Below, piece by piece: positions 44,701 to 54,350 of a stretch of 64,000 nt of DNA. The stretch lies in contig NC_084943.1 of NCBI RefSeq assembly GCF_958298935.1, positions 7,388,001 through 7,452,000 of the forward strand, in the 5' to 3' direction. Numbering within the stretch: the first letter of the stretch is position 1; each line of letters opens with the position of its first letter. Source of the DNA: Phragmites australis. Its lineage: Eukaryota; Streptophyta; Magnoliopsida; Poales; Poaceae. The translations under genes were made by a program, and so were the position numbers. The notes beneath the pieces were generated by a model that was given only the letters and a program-made list of their open reading frames with translations, was not told the DNA's origin and searched no databases.

Positions 44701-45070
44701 AGACGGTCTCGAGCGGCACGCCGTCATCCGACACCGGGCACGTCGCGGCGACCTCGCGCAGCAGGAGGCGCACGTAGTCGGTGATCCTCGGGTCCTCGAC
44801 CTCGCCCCCGCCGCGCGGCGAGAGGATGGACGAGGAGGAGCCGAGCGCGACGATGGGGAAGTCGCAGTAGTGGCAGCGCTTGCGGCAGAAGGGGAGGTGG
44901 ACGTAGGCGGAGGCTGGCGGGAGAGGCAGCTGGGACGGCGGGGGCGGAGGGGGAGGGGGAGGTGTGGCGGCGGCGGAGGCATATCGACGAACAGGTGGTA
45001 GGCGTGGGCGGATTGGGGGCGGTTTCTTTGGTGGGAGGTGAGAGACGAGCGGGAAGGCGGATCGTAGCAT
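32800..45070 (-). CDS. HEMW: HemW-like radical SAM protein (heme chaperone / oxygen-independent coproporphyrinogen oxidase-like)
   Basis: Join of exon 1 (45070-44265) and exon 2 (33424-32800), minus strand, 476 aa, close to the usual plant length. Exon 1 begins with an Arg/Ser/Pro-rich leader (1-50) that looks like an organellar transit peptide. The radical SAM [4Fe-4S] motif CRKRCHYC follows at 62-69, preceded by YVHLPF, then FFGGGTPS at about 125-132. Exon 1 ends GTKFGQ plus AT (cat|gtaagt), exon 2 starts after ttggcag with G to make Met, then [11 protein letters not shown]. Exon 2 has [19 protein letters not shown] and [18 protein letters not shown], the HemW/HemN C-terminal region. HemW proteins bind heme and are thought to deliver it to targets rather than oxidise coproporphyrinogen; the older CPO name is probably wrong. 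The intron holds a 10.4 kb gypsy element in the same orientation, which could cause early polyadenylation. Confidence 0.9.
33611..34202 (-). repeat. 3' LTR of RLG2
   Basis: On the minus strand starts TGTCGAATATCTAAC and ends TCTTCAACA. A TATA box reads cctatataaggcg on the minus strand near 33925-33937. Matches 43392-43990. Confidence 0.9.
34690..35584 (+). pseudogene. Captured F-box / DUF295-like gene in RLG2 (antisense to pol)
   Basis: On the plus strand, opposite to RLG2 pol, the sequence [24 protein letters not shown] (two parts: about 34699-34770) resembles an F-box start. After a broken stretch, a 210-codon frame (34952-35584) reads [17 protein letters not shown], then [32 protein letters not shown] and [15 protein letters not shown]. 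This is the pattern of plant F-box proteins with a DUF295/KIB-type C-terminal domain. Between 34770 and 34950 the frame is lost, so the gene is broken or spliced in a way I cannot see. It is host-like and not part of normal gag-pol. Such proteins usually act as substrate adaptors of SCF ubiquitin ligases. Confidence 0.5.
35600..35812 (+). pseudogene. Short plus-strand frame after the F-box-like gene
   Basis: 70 codons starting [20 protein letters not shown], ending at 35812. It follows the DUF295-like stop by 15 bp. Not recognised; may be a continuing broken part of the captured gene. Confidence 0.2.
36170..36245. repeat. 33-bp tandem duplication with cccccaagc words
   Basis: cccccaagcattattgtttt...gatgtag occurs at about 36181 and 36214. 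'tagcccccaagc' words are common in the post-pol region of grass gypsy elements. Confidence 0.75.
36491..36500 (+). promoter_or_regulatory. TATA box of the plus-strand gene in RLG2
   Basis: cgctataaatagagg lies 85-95 bp upstream of ATG 36584 and about 155 bp upstream of ATG 36650, on the strand opposite to RLG2 pol. Motif and spacing are those of a plant promoter. Inference. Confidence 0.5.
36650..37138 (+). CDS. Hypothetical 162-aa protein antisense to RLG2 pol
   Basis: Starts [18 protein letters not shown], then a short basic stretch (PKKERE), a helical part (about 35-75: [20 protein letters not shown] and [17 protein letters not shown]), a Ser/Pro/His-rich linker (85-125) and [21 protein letters not shown] near the end. 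An earlier ATG at 36584 opens another frame that stops at 36673. The layout (acidic start, short helical domain, Ser-rich linker) resembles genes carried antisense by other grass gypsy elements, but I do not recognise the family. It lies between the end of pol and the F-box-like gene. Confidence 0.4.
   Translation: MVPPEIIIISSSDEDSSGRPKKEREEAPTADNHRPLIQRVRHYIKTYASSQMAQRFARGRIEDGGDLDRFINQATIEVFGSGAFRSSQAKEARSSSPSTTARSPSHHAEDRSASPAPDSSSSKVFASATFPGPYADRRSVLGMISCRPREEYKRFLDSFKDK
37279..38373 (-). pseudogene. RLG2 integrase
   Basis: Minus strand. The zinc-binding part is at about 38170-38370 ([15 protein letters not shown] ... CESCQFFG), then [15 protein letters not shown], the core (37725-37985: [36 protein letters not shown]) and a C-terminal [17 protein letters not shown] near 37370. 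The frame changes between pieces, so it is non-functional. Confidence 0.8.
38578..39361 (-). pseudogene. RLG2 RNase H region
   Basis: The first piece (39361-39029) is the RT thumb/RNase H connection ([37 protein letters not shown]). The second (39081-38578) is an RNase H type domain: [36 protein letters not shown] and the later [13 protein letters not shown]. They overlap in different frames, so a frameshift lies at about 39050-39080. Confidence 0.8.
39406..39533. repeat. 64-bp tandem duplication inside pol
   Basis: cccgttcgaccgccagtacc...aaaaaagagctc at 39406-39469 is repeated at 39470-39533 with one or two changes. 64 is not a multiple of 3, so it breaks the RT-RNase H frame. Confidence 0.9.
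39603..40412 (-). pseudogene. RLG2 reverse transcriptase
   Basis: Minus strand. [42 protein letters not shown] and [21 protein letters not shown] are standard gypsy RT blocks; [19 protein letters not shown] follows at about 39720-39800. The YVDD catalytic block falls in a frame-shifted gap at about 39845-39910. Dead copy. Confidence 0.85.
40607..41716 (-). pseudogene. RLG2 gag C-terminus and aspartic protease
   Basis: A 369-codon frame on the minus strand. A zinc-knuckle-like [14 protein letters not shown] (about residues 92-105) follows a Lys-rich part. [21 protein letters not shown] then marks the retroviral-type protease; here the active site reads VDGSSS. Later [19 protein letters not shown] ends the protease domain. 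The longest intact stretch of RLG2 coding sequence. Confidence 0.85.
41738..43345 (-). pseudogene. RLG2 gag N-terminal and central part
   Basis: ATG at 43345 on the minus strand is followed two codons later by TAG, then a frame with [15 protein letters not shown] and [16 protein letters not shown]. Further pieces: [20 protein letters not shown] and [20 protein letters not shown] (42046-42312), and [21 protein letters not shown] with [20 protein letters not shown] (41738-41971), the typical retrotransposon gag domain. Broken by several stops and shifts. Confidence 0.75.
43392..43990 (-). repeat. 5' LTR of RLG2
   Basis: Matches 33611-34202. On the minus strand ends CTTTGACA and is followed at once by gttgacgcgccaggta (43376-43391), a likely primer-binding region of grass gypsy elements. 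Contains a (ct)n run near 43671-43685. Confidence 0.9.
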
Positions 45071-47301
45071 TACTGAAGTGGTGGCGTAAACTGCAAGCCA
45101 GCCGGATGGGCTCGGATAGCAAGTGCTGCTGTGGCGGTGGGATTTTTGTATATTTTTTAAATCCGAAAATTGAAAAATATATATCCGTTTTAAAAAATTG
45201 AATTTACAAAATATAAAAATAAAAAAAGTCGTGGTGGAGCGGTCGGGGAACGATGGGAATATACCTTAAGCTGGGTTTGGTTGGGTTGTAGTTTGGCGTG
45301 GGTTGGGATTTGGCCTATTTATAGTATTTTGATGTTTTTAGCATGTATAATGGAGTGTTTAGAGAAAATATTTATAAAAAATTAGATTTTTTTCTCAACT
45401 GCAGTAGCACATATGTTTAGATGGAGAGCAAGGTGTTTACTTAAATACCGCTGCTTATTTTAGTATTAATATGAAAGTTAACCATATTTAAGCAACTGCA
45501 GTATTTGTTTGCATTAGAATTAAAAAATTTATTTAGGTGTTTAACACTATTTTTCCTTAAGTATCTAGTATTATTCATGCCCTAAGCTTGTTTGGGAGTA
45601 TTTTCTTTTTTCAGCTAAATAAACTTATGGTGTATGGGTAAACTGTTTTATTCACATTTTATATTAAAAGCACAAACTTAAAGTATTTTATTTTAGCCTA
45701 CAAACTATAAATTCTTTATGAATATAGCAGGTGTTTTTTTGGTTCACTAAGAGTGTGTTGGACACCTGTCATTGTGGGATGGGCCCAGGTGAGTTGGTAG
45801 GCGGAGTTTGGTTTGAACTTTAACATTTGAAGTGTATTTATGTTTTAAATAGAGCGTTCAATTTGAAAACTATTTTGGACTAAGATGTTGTTCACAGTTA
45901 ATACAAAAAAAAAAGAACTACAACGAAAATATGTTTTATGTCTTTTTTTTAAAAAAAACTTAGTTTTCAAATATACTATATATCCCAACAAATTACAAAT
46001 GAAACGTTGTCCATGTATTTGTACATTATTGAATTATGTTTTACAAACTGTTGCATCAAGCCTTTTAAAATATTGAGTTTATATCAAAGCCAAAGCCTGC
46101 AAATAGTGGCAATGTACATGTGATATGGCGCTGTAGCATCAAATAGGGGCAGCCCTAAAACCATACAAAAATATCACAATTGCCGCATTTTGCTGATTTA
46201 TCGTGTTTATCAGAAATACATCGCATGTTGTTACGCTCGAATGTCGTCATATATAACATTTTGTGTATGGGTTAGGGTTTTGGCACCAACAAAGTCATCC
46301 TAATAACTATTCCATTATCTAAAAACAAAGCCACCCAATGGTGATGTATATACAGGAACTGTCATATTACCAAGCGGTCGAGCTGAGCACCCTCAAAAAA
46401 CTTGGTTACCGCCTCGTGCATGTCTTTACGTGACACCGGTTTTGAAGATCCCACTCTCCTTTCTGCTCGATACACGTCGATTGGAAAGGATGACAAGGCT
46501 AAACATCAGAACAAAACAATGAAGCAGATACGAGAGAAAAGAGGATCGGGGAAAATGAGGGGACCAAAATCACAGAACCAACCAAGATGTCTCGTAGCTC
46601 TCAAATAGCTAGAATGCAGCAATAATGGTCCATCAAAGAATGGTAACCGACACGATTTTAGGACAGTTGGAAACAACAATTTTAATCTCATTAAAATGCT
46701 ATTAACCCAAATAATAACTGTTATATTATTGCATGATTCAAACGCTTAATGTGAGGTTGGTTGTCGACAAGTCACGCGATTTTCACGTGTAAAATACACA
46801 AAATGCATGCGCGTGTACAACCAAATTCCCTCTCTCATTCCTATGTATTTCCATTTTAAACAAGGGAGGGAGCCAACTATTTAAGTATGTTTAACTCTCT
46901 TAAGTCTAGCAGTATGAGCCTAAGTTTGCATGTTTTGGAATTTCATGAATGGACCATACCATAAGTAATTTTGTGAGCAATCTACAGCTCATATTGCCTA
47001 GTTAGCATCCTATTACCTCATTGTACTGTTTGCACAATCTTGAGTTCTTGACTCTTTGCTTTGTGCAAAAATTCAATTTACCACCGATATGGGACCAATT
47101 GAGCAGCATTTTATATGATAAGTAACTGCAGATATACAGACATAGGAAATATAGACATGATAAACAAACAGAAGCCCGGCTCATTCACCTTAGTTGACAC
47201 TTATAAACTTTTCACTACATACAGCGAAGTTTCCTGCAACTTCAACTCTTTTTTTCACAGAACTATCAAAAGTTTAAAATTGAATCTAGGCGAATTTCTT
47301 A
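45071..47301. other. 5' flank of the HemW-like gene; AT-rich intergenic DNA
   Basis: The first hundred bases right of 45070 should be 5' UTR and promoter of the HemW-like gene (minus strand). I see no clear TATA box. Further right there is AT-rich DNA with short frames on both strands (for example 46402-46608) that encode nothing recognisable. Confidence 0.5.
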
Positions 47302-47720
47302 CACTACTAAAAAAAAGTCATCCCTGCTCCCCTTTCACTACCAATTTGGAAATAACTAGCAGTAATAAGGTATCACTATCGGTTCATAAGCTGACACTAC
47401 TTAAAAAAAATGTCATTACTACCGATCCATAATTTCTGAAATAAGCTACATTTTATTATCACTACCGGTTAATATAACGAACCGGCAGTGATAATACCTC
47501 AATTATCACGGTCAGTTCATAACTAGAACCAACAGCGATAATCAAGTACCATTGTCGGTTCATTATGGTGGCAGTGATAGTATCATTGCCAGTTTTTTAA
47601 TTGAACTGGCAGTGATACTTGACTACCGCTATCAGTTTTTGCTAGGTAGGCTATTACTATTGGTTTTTGGTAAGAACCAGAAGTGAAAAAAGGGGCACGG
47701 ATGACCCATTTTTAGTAGTG
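47302..47720. mobile_element. Short CACTA-type MITE
   Basis: Left end CACTACTAAAAAAAAGTCAT, right end inverted CACTACTAAAAATGGGTCAT, both followed by a ccctgc/ccgtgc cccctt block. Subterminal 'accggcagtgataat' words in both directions. 419 bp. Related to the element at 6381-7419 by ends and inner words. Confidence 0.75.
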
Positions 47721-48485
47721 TGAACTGATAGATCTAACCGTGAGCTTTTAAGAACTGACAATGATAGTTGATATCACTGTCAGTTTGAGCTACAAACCAA
47801 CAATAATACTTCACTATCGGTTCATAAACTCATTGTTAGAGCAATAATTGAGCAAATACGAACCGATAATGATAATTCTTATGTCTACCGGCTCGTATTC
47901 CAAATGGGCAGTGGATTATCACTGTTGGTTGATATGCTCACCAACGGAGTAATAATTGAGCGAATACGAACCGAAAGTCCTAATTATTATCTCTATCAAT
48001 TCGTATTCTAAACCGGCAAGATAATGCTTCTATAATTCTTAAGTCCGTCTCCCTCAGTCCACTCCCCATCTCACTTTGCTCTCAATCTCCAGAAGCCGCT
48101 CCCAAGGGGTAGTGGTGGTCGTAGTGGTGCGATGGTCACCGTCGCCACTTCGGCCGTCTCTACCCCTCGGGCCTGTCTTCCACGTCCTCTGAGCCAATCG
48201 CTGTCTCCCGAGCTCAAGCCACCTCGCGGCCACCCTTGTTCACTCAAGCCCTCACCGTCTACCGAGCACGTCACTGACCTCATCGTCTCTTAAGCCCGAG
48301 CCACCTCGAGGCCATTCTCATTTCCCCGGCCCTTGTCATCTATCGAGCCTGTCACCAATCTCATCGTCCCTCGAGCCTGTTGCCCCATCTCCTGAGCCCG
48401 TAGCCCCGTCTCCCATTACCCGAGCTCGTCTCCCCATCTTCCCGTCTCTGTCTCTGTCTCCCAAACTAAACGAGTGGCAAGTTGA
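47721..48485. mobile_element. Remnant of a second, larger CACTA-type element
   Basis: 47721-48020 is full of cactatcggttc / gaaccgataatgat words in both directions, as in CACTA subterminal DNA, although it lies outside the short MITE. It is followed by a C-rich block (48040-48480: cccgagcccgt-like words), recalling the GC-rich centre of 6381-7419. The outer ends were not found. Confidence 0.45.
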
Positions 48486-48624
48486 GTGTTCAAAATTATA
48501 GCAATAGGCATATCTATATAAGTGGTAGTAAACACATTTGCTTCAAGATGATTATGTTTTCGCCATTCATTTATATATACTATTGTCACTTGGATTGCAC
48601 AAGATGTAAAACAGATGACATAAC

Positions 48625-50088
48625 TGTAGAATCTAAGATACCAACTAGAGAGGGATGAATATGCGGTTTCAAGACTAATTGCTAAGCGATCAAATAAAAC
48701 CTACAAAAATTACACTAGAGATCACTAGAGTAATATAAAGCAACTAGAACTATGTCGAGGCTTGCAATCCTAGTGTGACATGCAACAATTTTTTTCTAGG
48801 AAGATAAATTGCATAAGGTAAATTGCATGAATATAAATAACACAAGAGATGATACACGAATTTTATCCCATGGTATTGATGATTTATCGATCACCCCTAA
48901 TCCACGTTGAGGTAAGTTCAAGCTTCTAACCATTTCTCTATCAAGTATGCAATTCTCACCACGAGAAGAGGCTCACACCAAGCAACTTTATCTTAAGCCG
49001 GAATAGAACAATGAACTACTCAATTCCTCGATTCCACAAGAGTAGCACTTAACCGCTCCGGTGAGGCATGCTCAAAACCCCTCACAATCACCATCGTGAC
49101 TCCTTCATAAACATTTTTGAAGGGCTCAACGATACAACCACCTCCAAGCCATTTAGGAGACGGCAACCTCTAAAAGTAACAAGTCGACGACGCTTGCATG
49201 AGGATCAGTAGTGCCACAAAACTCAAATGCTACAAAGCATTGTATTGGATATCCTCACACTCTCAAATATGCAACCACTAAGTCAAGAGAGGGAAATGAG
49301 GATGCCAAGTGCTGAAGAGTTCAGATATGAAATGCTTGATCTTCCCCTTAAACCAACAAGGGATATATTTATAGCCCACAACTCGAAAAGTGGTCGTTGC
49401 CAAAAATATGAGTTATCTATGCATCTGACGATTAGGCCATAATACAACTGGAGGTTAGACCGCCACTAATCCAATGGCTACAAAAGTATAATGATGACTC
49501 TGACACTAAAGAAAAAATGACATGACGGTCATACCACCACTGGTCTCGATTTGATCGCGAACCTGGAATAGAGACCCAAAACTCTATGCTCCCTTAGCGG
49601 ACAGACCAGGACACCCCTTGGGCAGGCCACGACTTATGAACTTGGAAAAATTCTACCTCACTTATACAACGATCAGACCGGTCATACTTAGCGATCAGAC
49701 TGCCACTACTCAAAGCACCCTCAAAGGTAGTTTTTCCTATTCTTCTCAAAGTAAATCTCTCATCTTAGATGAAATGTAAGTTTAAACGATAATAACACTT
49801 TGATACCTCAAGTAAATACACATCAATCCCTCTTAATAGTACGACACTAATCCTATCAATTCGGTTATTACTCTTCTCTAATCATCATTGACCGACAAAA
49901 GAAAATGCCTTATATTTTTATACCTTTGCCTTGAGCTAACTATTTGTATATCCTCCACACATATTCTTTCTAGCTTTGCAACATTCTTGGGACTAACCTT
50001 TTCATAACTCAATTAAATATGTTACTCCATAATTACATATTATTATTAATCACCAAAAACACAAATTAAGAGCCTATATGCTTTAACA
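48625..50088 (-). mobile_element. LTR-like repeat (possible solo LTR)
   Basis: On the minus strand starts TGTTAAAGCATATAGGCTC, contains gtgtttttggtgattaataa near the start and ends catccctctctagttgg...ttctaca, a layout known from a grass LTR group beginning with 'catctaggccc' words. Flanks (ataac and aggcg) do not match, so insertion as an intact LTR is unproven. Resembles 26521-27469. Confidence 0.4.
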
Positions 50089-50544
50089 AGGCGGCTGTAT
50101 CAAGAGGTCTTCAACATATGGTCCCTACAAGCCTAGATCCTATGCCCAAGAGCTCCTGGCACAACAACTTTGCAACATCCATTCCTATTTGTCACTGCAG
50201 TTTCAACAAGATTGTAGTTTTAAATTAGGATCAAGCTTGAGCATAGGGATCAATATGCCTTGAGGGAACATTCCATCATTCATGTAGATATGAAATACTC
50301 TACTACGAACATTTCAACATGAGATCTTTGTCTCAAGATCCTTATACTGAAGAGTCCATGTAAGAGTATTTTTGCACATGTGGATGTATTAACATTGGTG
50401 GTTCGAGACTAGAACCCTACCAATTTTGAACTGTTTTGTACAAGTGTTACTATATATACTGCCAACTTATCCATGATTATCACTGACGCTAATTCATTAT
50501 CAGTTCCTGACAGTTTTGAACGGTTATGTACTAGTGTTACAATA
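50089..50544. other. Intergenic, no gene recognised
   Basis: Two similar short words (cagttttgaacggttatgtactagtgttac at about 50507 and ttttgaactgttttgtacaagtgttac at about 50424) suggest a small duplication of about 80 bp next to the microsatellite. Confidence 0.5.
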
Positions 50545-50914
50545 TGTATATATGTTCACATATATGTATATGTATGTATATGTATACATATTGGTATGTA
50601 CATATACATATATATGCATATATTTATATATACATATACATACATATACGTATATACACATATGTATCTATATAAGTATACATATATACACATATGTATA
50701 CATATATATGTATGTATACATATGTATATACATATACATACATACGTGTATATATATGTATACGTATGCATATGTATACATATGTACGTACATACGTATG
50801 TATATGTATGTATATGTGTGTTTATATATGTATGCATGTATATGTGTGTGCGTGTATATGTATGTATGTATATGTGTGTGTATATGTATGTATGTATATA
50901 TGTGTGTATATATA
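50545..50914. repeat. Complex (TATG/TACA)n microsatellite, about 370 bp
   Basis: Alternating tatgta, tacata and tgtgta words with no other content. It opens long Tyr/Ile/His-rich frames on both strands that are artefacts. It abuts the left LTR of RLG3. Confidence 0.95.
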
Positions 50915-51759
50915 TGTTGGGGTCGTTGTTAAGGACCCCCGACGGCCCCTTGGCTTCGCTGGCCCATGCACATGGGCTCACACCTCTCGAAGGCCTTTTT
51001 CTGACTTCCAGGTTTCGAAGTAACCACCTCCTGGAACCATGACTCCGGAAGCCTCTATCTCCCAGAACCATGCCTCCCGAAACCTCCATCTCCCGGAGCC
51101 ATGCCTCCCGAAACCTTCATCTCCCGGAGCCATGCCTCCCCCCGGAGCCCTCGTCTGCGGTGCTCGGGCAGGCTTCCCAAAGGCTACGGGGTAACCCATC
51201 GGGCCTCAAGAAAGATCTACCAGGAGAGGAACACCGGTCATCCTTTGCCTGCAAGAAAGTGATCGGCATTAATTACCTAGGTTAGTGGGCGCCGTCCTGA
51301 CACCCTAGTACAATGGAGGTTATCCTGACACCCCTAACATTACGGCACTGGGCCGCAATTGGCGATCGGCTCACCTCTCTAGGTACTGGCACCCCACTAG
51401 TTACCATGGTAGATATTTATCTTCTATGTAGGGTAAAAAGTAGTTATCCAGGATAAGGCCATGTAACTCGGCCTGATCTTGGATATTTTGCACATAGCGG
51501 TAACTTGTACGCTAAGCTACATCCAACCCTATAAATAAGGGGCTATGGTCATCTGAGCAGGGAGAGCACGCTCAACACAGCACGGAGGAGCACAATCACA
51601 AGTCTTCCTGTGATACTCCCCCTGGTCCAATCCATATTTTTACTATTAATACATTTGTGGTGTTCCTTCCTCTCAAACTCCGTCTCCAAGCTTGAGTCTC
51701 CTCCTTTTGAAGAAACTCTCTCCGTACTTGCTGGGATAAGACGAACTCTTGCTCCAACA
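50915..51759 (+). repeat. Left LTR of RLG3
   Basis: Starts TGTTGGGGTCGTTG, ends GCTCCAACA, 845 bp. TATA box cctataaataagg at about 51528-51540. Contains several agccatgcctcccgaag words in a row (51060-51140), a small internal tandem array of 25-30 bp units. Confidence 0.9.
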
Positions 51760-51760
51760 G

Positions 51761-51778
51761 TGGCGCCGTCCATGGGGA
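51761..51778 (+). other. Primer-binding site of RLG3
   Basis: TGGCGCCGTCCATGGGGA directly after the left LTR (one-base gap), a well-known pattern in grass gypsy elements. Confidence 0.8.
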
Positions 51779-52271
51779 CTCGAACATAAAAGTGCTAAGA
51801 GAGGTAGGATGTCATCCAAGAAGAAGACCACCAAGGCCGCGGCGATGGCAACTGACCCCCCGGTCACACCTGTACGACAGTCCAGGCGACCAGGCGCAGG
51901 CCGCGCCGATGATGACCCCCCAACCGGGAGAAGCTAGGGCCTTACAACCACCGTCAACCCAACCATGACCACAGCTGCGGCCGGCACCGAGGGCCTCCCT
52001 ACCCCAGAGACCCAGCAGCAACAACAACAGTAGAGCGGGTCCCTGCTGCACCCCTAGGGGCCGCGGCCAACGCCACCACCGAAAACTCCCCTCTTATCCT
52101 TCCTCACTGGAACAGAAGAGTCGGACAACCCAGTTACGCTCCGCCGCATTCAGCATCGCGCCAGGGGCTACCATCTCATAGAAGGCGCCCTTTACAAAAT
52201 AGGTGTTTGCGCCCCTCCTTCGTTGCATCACCAGACATATATATGTATGTATGTATATATGTGTATATATA

Positions 52272-53129
52272 TGTTGGGGGTCGTTGTTAAGGACCCCCGA
52301 CGGCCCCTTGGCTTTGCTGGCCCATGCTCATAGGCCCACGCCTTCTGAAGGCCACTTTCTAACTTCCAGGCTTCGGAGTAACCACCTCTCAGAGCCATGA
52401 CTCCGGAAGTTCCCAGAGCCATGCCTCCCGAAGCCTCCATCTCCCGGAGCCATGCCTCACAAAGCCTCCATCTCCCGAAGCCATGCCTCCCGAGGCCTCC
52501 GTCTCCCAGAGCCATGCCTCCCCCTGGAGCCCCCATCTCTGGGGCTCGGGCAGGCTTCCCAAAGGCTACGGGGTAGCCCATCGGGCCTCAAGAAAGATCT
52601 GCTAGGAGAGGAACACCGGTCATCCTTTGCTTGCAAGAAAGTGACCGGCATTAATTACTAGACTAATGAGCGTTGTCCTAACACCCCAGTACAATGGATG
52701 TTATCCTGACACCCCTGACATCACGACGCCGAGCCGCAATTGGCGACCGGCTCACCCCTCTGGGTACATGCACCCCAATAGTTACCATGGTAGATATTTA
52801 TCTTCTATGTAGGGTAAAAAGTAGTTATCTAGGATAAGATCATGTAACTCGACCTGATCCTGGATATTTTGCACATAGCGGTAACTTGTATGCTAAGGTA
52901 CATCAAACCCTATAAATAAGGGGTCATGGTCATCTGAGCAGGGAGAGTACGCTCAACACAACACGGAGGAGCACAATCACAAGTCTTCCTGTGATACTCC
53001 CCTAGTCGAATCCATATTTTTACTATCAATACATTTATGGTGTTACTTCCTCTCAAACTTCGTCTCCTAGCTTGAGTTTCCACCTTAGAAGAAGCTTTTG
53101 CCGTGACAAGACGAACTCTTGCTCTAAGT
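52272..53129 (+). repeat. Right LTR of RLG3
   Basis: Matches 50915-51759. Starts TGTTGGGGGTCG; the end is changed from CCAACA to ctaagta and runs into a TA microsatellite. The agccatgcctcccgaag array is longer here (52395-52520). Confidence 0.9.
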
Positions 53130-53130
53130 A

Positions 53131-53201
<71 letters not shown>

Positions 53202-53224
53202 ATATATATGTGTGTGTATATATA
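53129..53224. repeat. (TA)n microsatellite
   Basis: TA run of about 95 bp with a few G interruptions between RLG3 and the following TIR element. Confidence 0.95.
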
Positions 53225-53231
53225 CGGCAAG

Positions 53232-53765
53232 TCTATTCTATGCCTAGGCGCAACAGTGAACTACGTTGTCACCCTCAGTTGCTACAACCACCTTCTCACC
53301 ACCCCAGTTACGACTAAGAAACTAGTCAGTTACGACGGCACATATAATTGAGTTACGATCATATGATAAAAAGTGTATAATTACGAGAAGTATTGTAGTT
53401 TACTGTTATGCTACACCCAGTTACGACTAAGAAAATAGTCAGTAACAACAGCACAAATAGTTGAGTTATGATCACATGACAAAAAAAGCCAGTTACGATA
53501 GCAACTATACTACTTTTTAGATCGTAACTAGGGTGTGCGTAGAGATGATCTAGCTACGATCACAATTACAACTTTTTTAATCATAACTGGGGATGTGCGC
53601 AGAGATGACCCAATTGCGATCGCATAACAAAAAAATACATAATTACGACTAGATAAGGTACCTAATTACGGCCATATATGTTTACAGTAACTGACCTATC
53701 TTGTGAGTCGCAACTCTATTGTTTTTTAGATTGTAACTGCGGGGTGACGTAACAGTAAACTAAAT

Positions 53766-53812
<47 letters not shown>

Positions 53813-54202
53813 GAATTAAGTACCTACATGTACAATTCATTGTTTCAGCCTGGCAGTCTCTATATTCTTCCTGGTTTTTCAATTCAACGACAACAAGCAT
53901 TAGAGACCGAATGGGTCATATATGCAGGCTAACACGATTGTGCAAATGAGAGAATACCTAGACTCAAAGTTACGATAGCAACTATACTGCTTTTTAATCA
54001 TAATTGAGGCTGTGCGCAGAGATAATCCAATTGCGATCATATGAAAAAAAATACATAATTACGACTAGATAAGGTACCCAGTTACGGTCATATATATATT
54101 TGCAGTAACTGACCTATCTTGTAAGTCACAGCTATACTGTTTTTTATCGTAACTATGGGGTAACATAACAGTAAACTACAGTGCGACTAGGCACATAATA
54201 GA
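53232..54202. mobile_element. TIR element (unclassified) with an internal tandem duplication
   Basis: Left end TCTATTCTATGCCTAGGCGC; right end inverted TCTATTATGTGCCTAGTCGC, both next to TA-rich DNA, so the target may be TA. The interior is filled with 'cagttacgac' words in both directions. The segment 53488-53763 recurs at 53961-54180. Between the copies lie a TA run (53764-53810) and 110 bp of unrelated sequence (53847-53960) that also recurs at 54229-54350. A tandem duplication of a unit of about 0.4-0.47 kb covering the element's right half and its flank explains this. Confidence 0.6.
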
Positions 54203-54350
54203 TATATATAGATATATATATATATATCAGCCTGGCAGTCTCTATATTCTTCCTGGCTCTTCAATTCAGCGACAACAAGTATTAGAGACCGAATGGGTCA
54301 TATATGCAGGCTAACACGATTGTGCAAATGAGAGAATACCCAGACTCAAA
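53488..54350. repeat. Tandem duplication, units 53488-53960 and 53961-54350
   Basis: Each unit contains gttacgatagcaactatact...ggtaacataacagtaaacta-like sequence, a TA tract, and cagcctggcagtctctatattc...gagaatacc(c/t)agactcaaag. The right end of the TIR element is kept only in the second unit. Confidence 0.8.

Larger units (their letters stand above)
50915..53129 (+). mobile_element. RLG3: internally deleted gypsy element or two-LTR rearrangement
   Basis: Two direct LTR copies (50915-51759 and 52272-53129) flank only about 510 bp. After the first LTR comes TGGCGCCGTCCATGGGGA, a standard grass gypsy primer-binding site, then a gag start (MSSKKKTTKAAAMATDPPVT, 51809) and a jump to the region before integrase (RARGYHLIEGALYKIGVC, about 52145-52210). 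The sequence just before LTR 2 is not a polypurine tract but tatgtatgtatatatgtgtatatata, nearly the same as the bases before LTR 1. See findings. Confidence 0.8.

Noticed and set aside
44277..45122. Plus-strand and alternative-frame ORFs over HemW exon 1
   Set aside because: Shadows of the GC-rich coding exon; the minus-strand frame alone has the radical SAM motif.
50473..51089. Long Tyr/Ile/His-rich open frames on both strands
   Set aside because: They are translations of a TATG/TACA microsatellite running into an LTR; all frames are open for the same reason.
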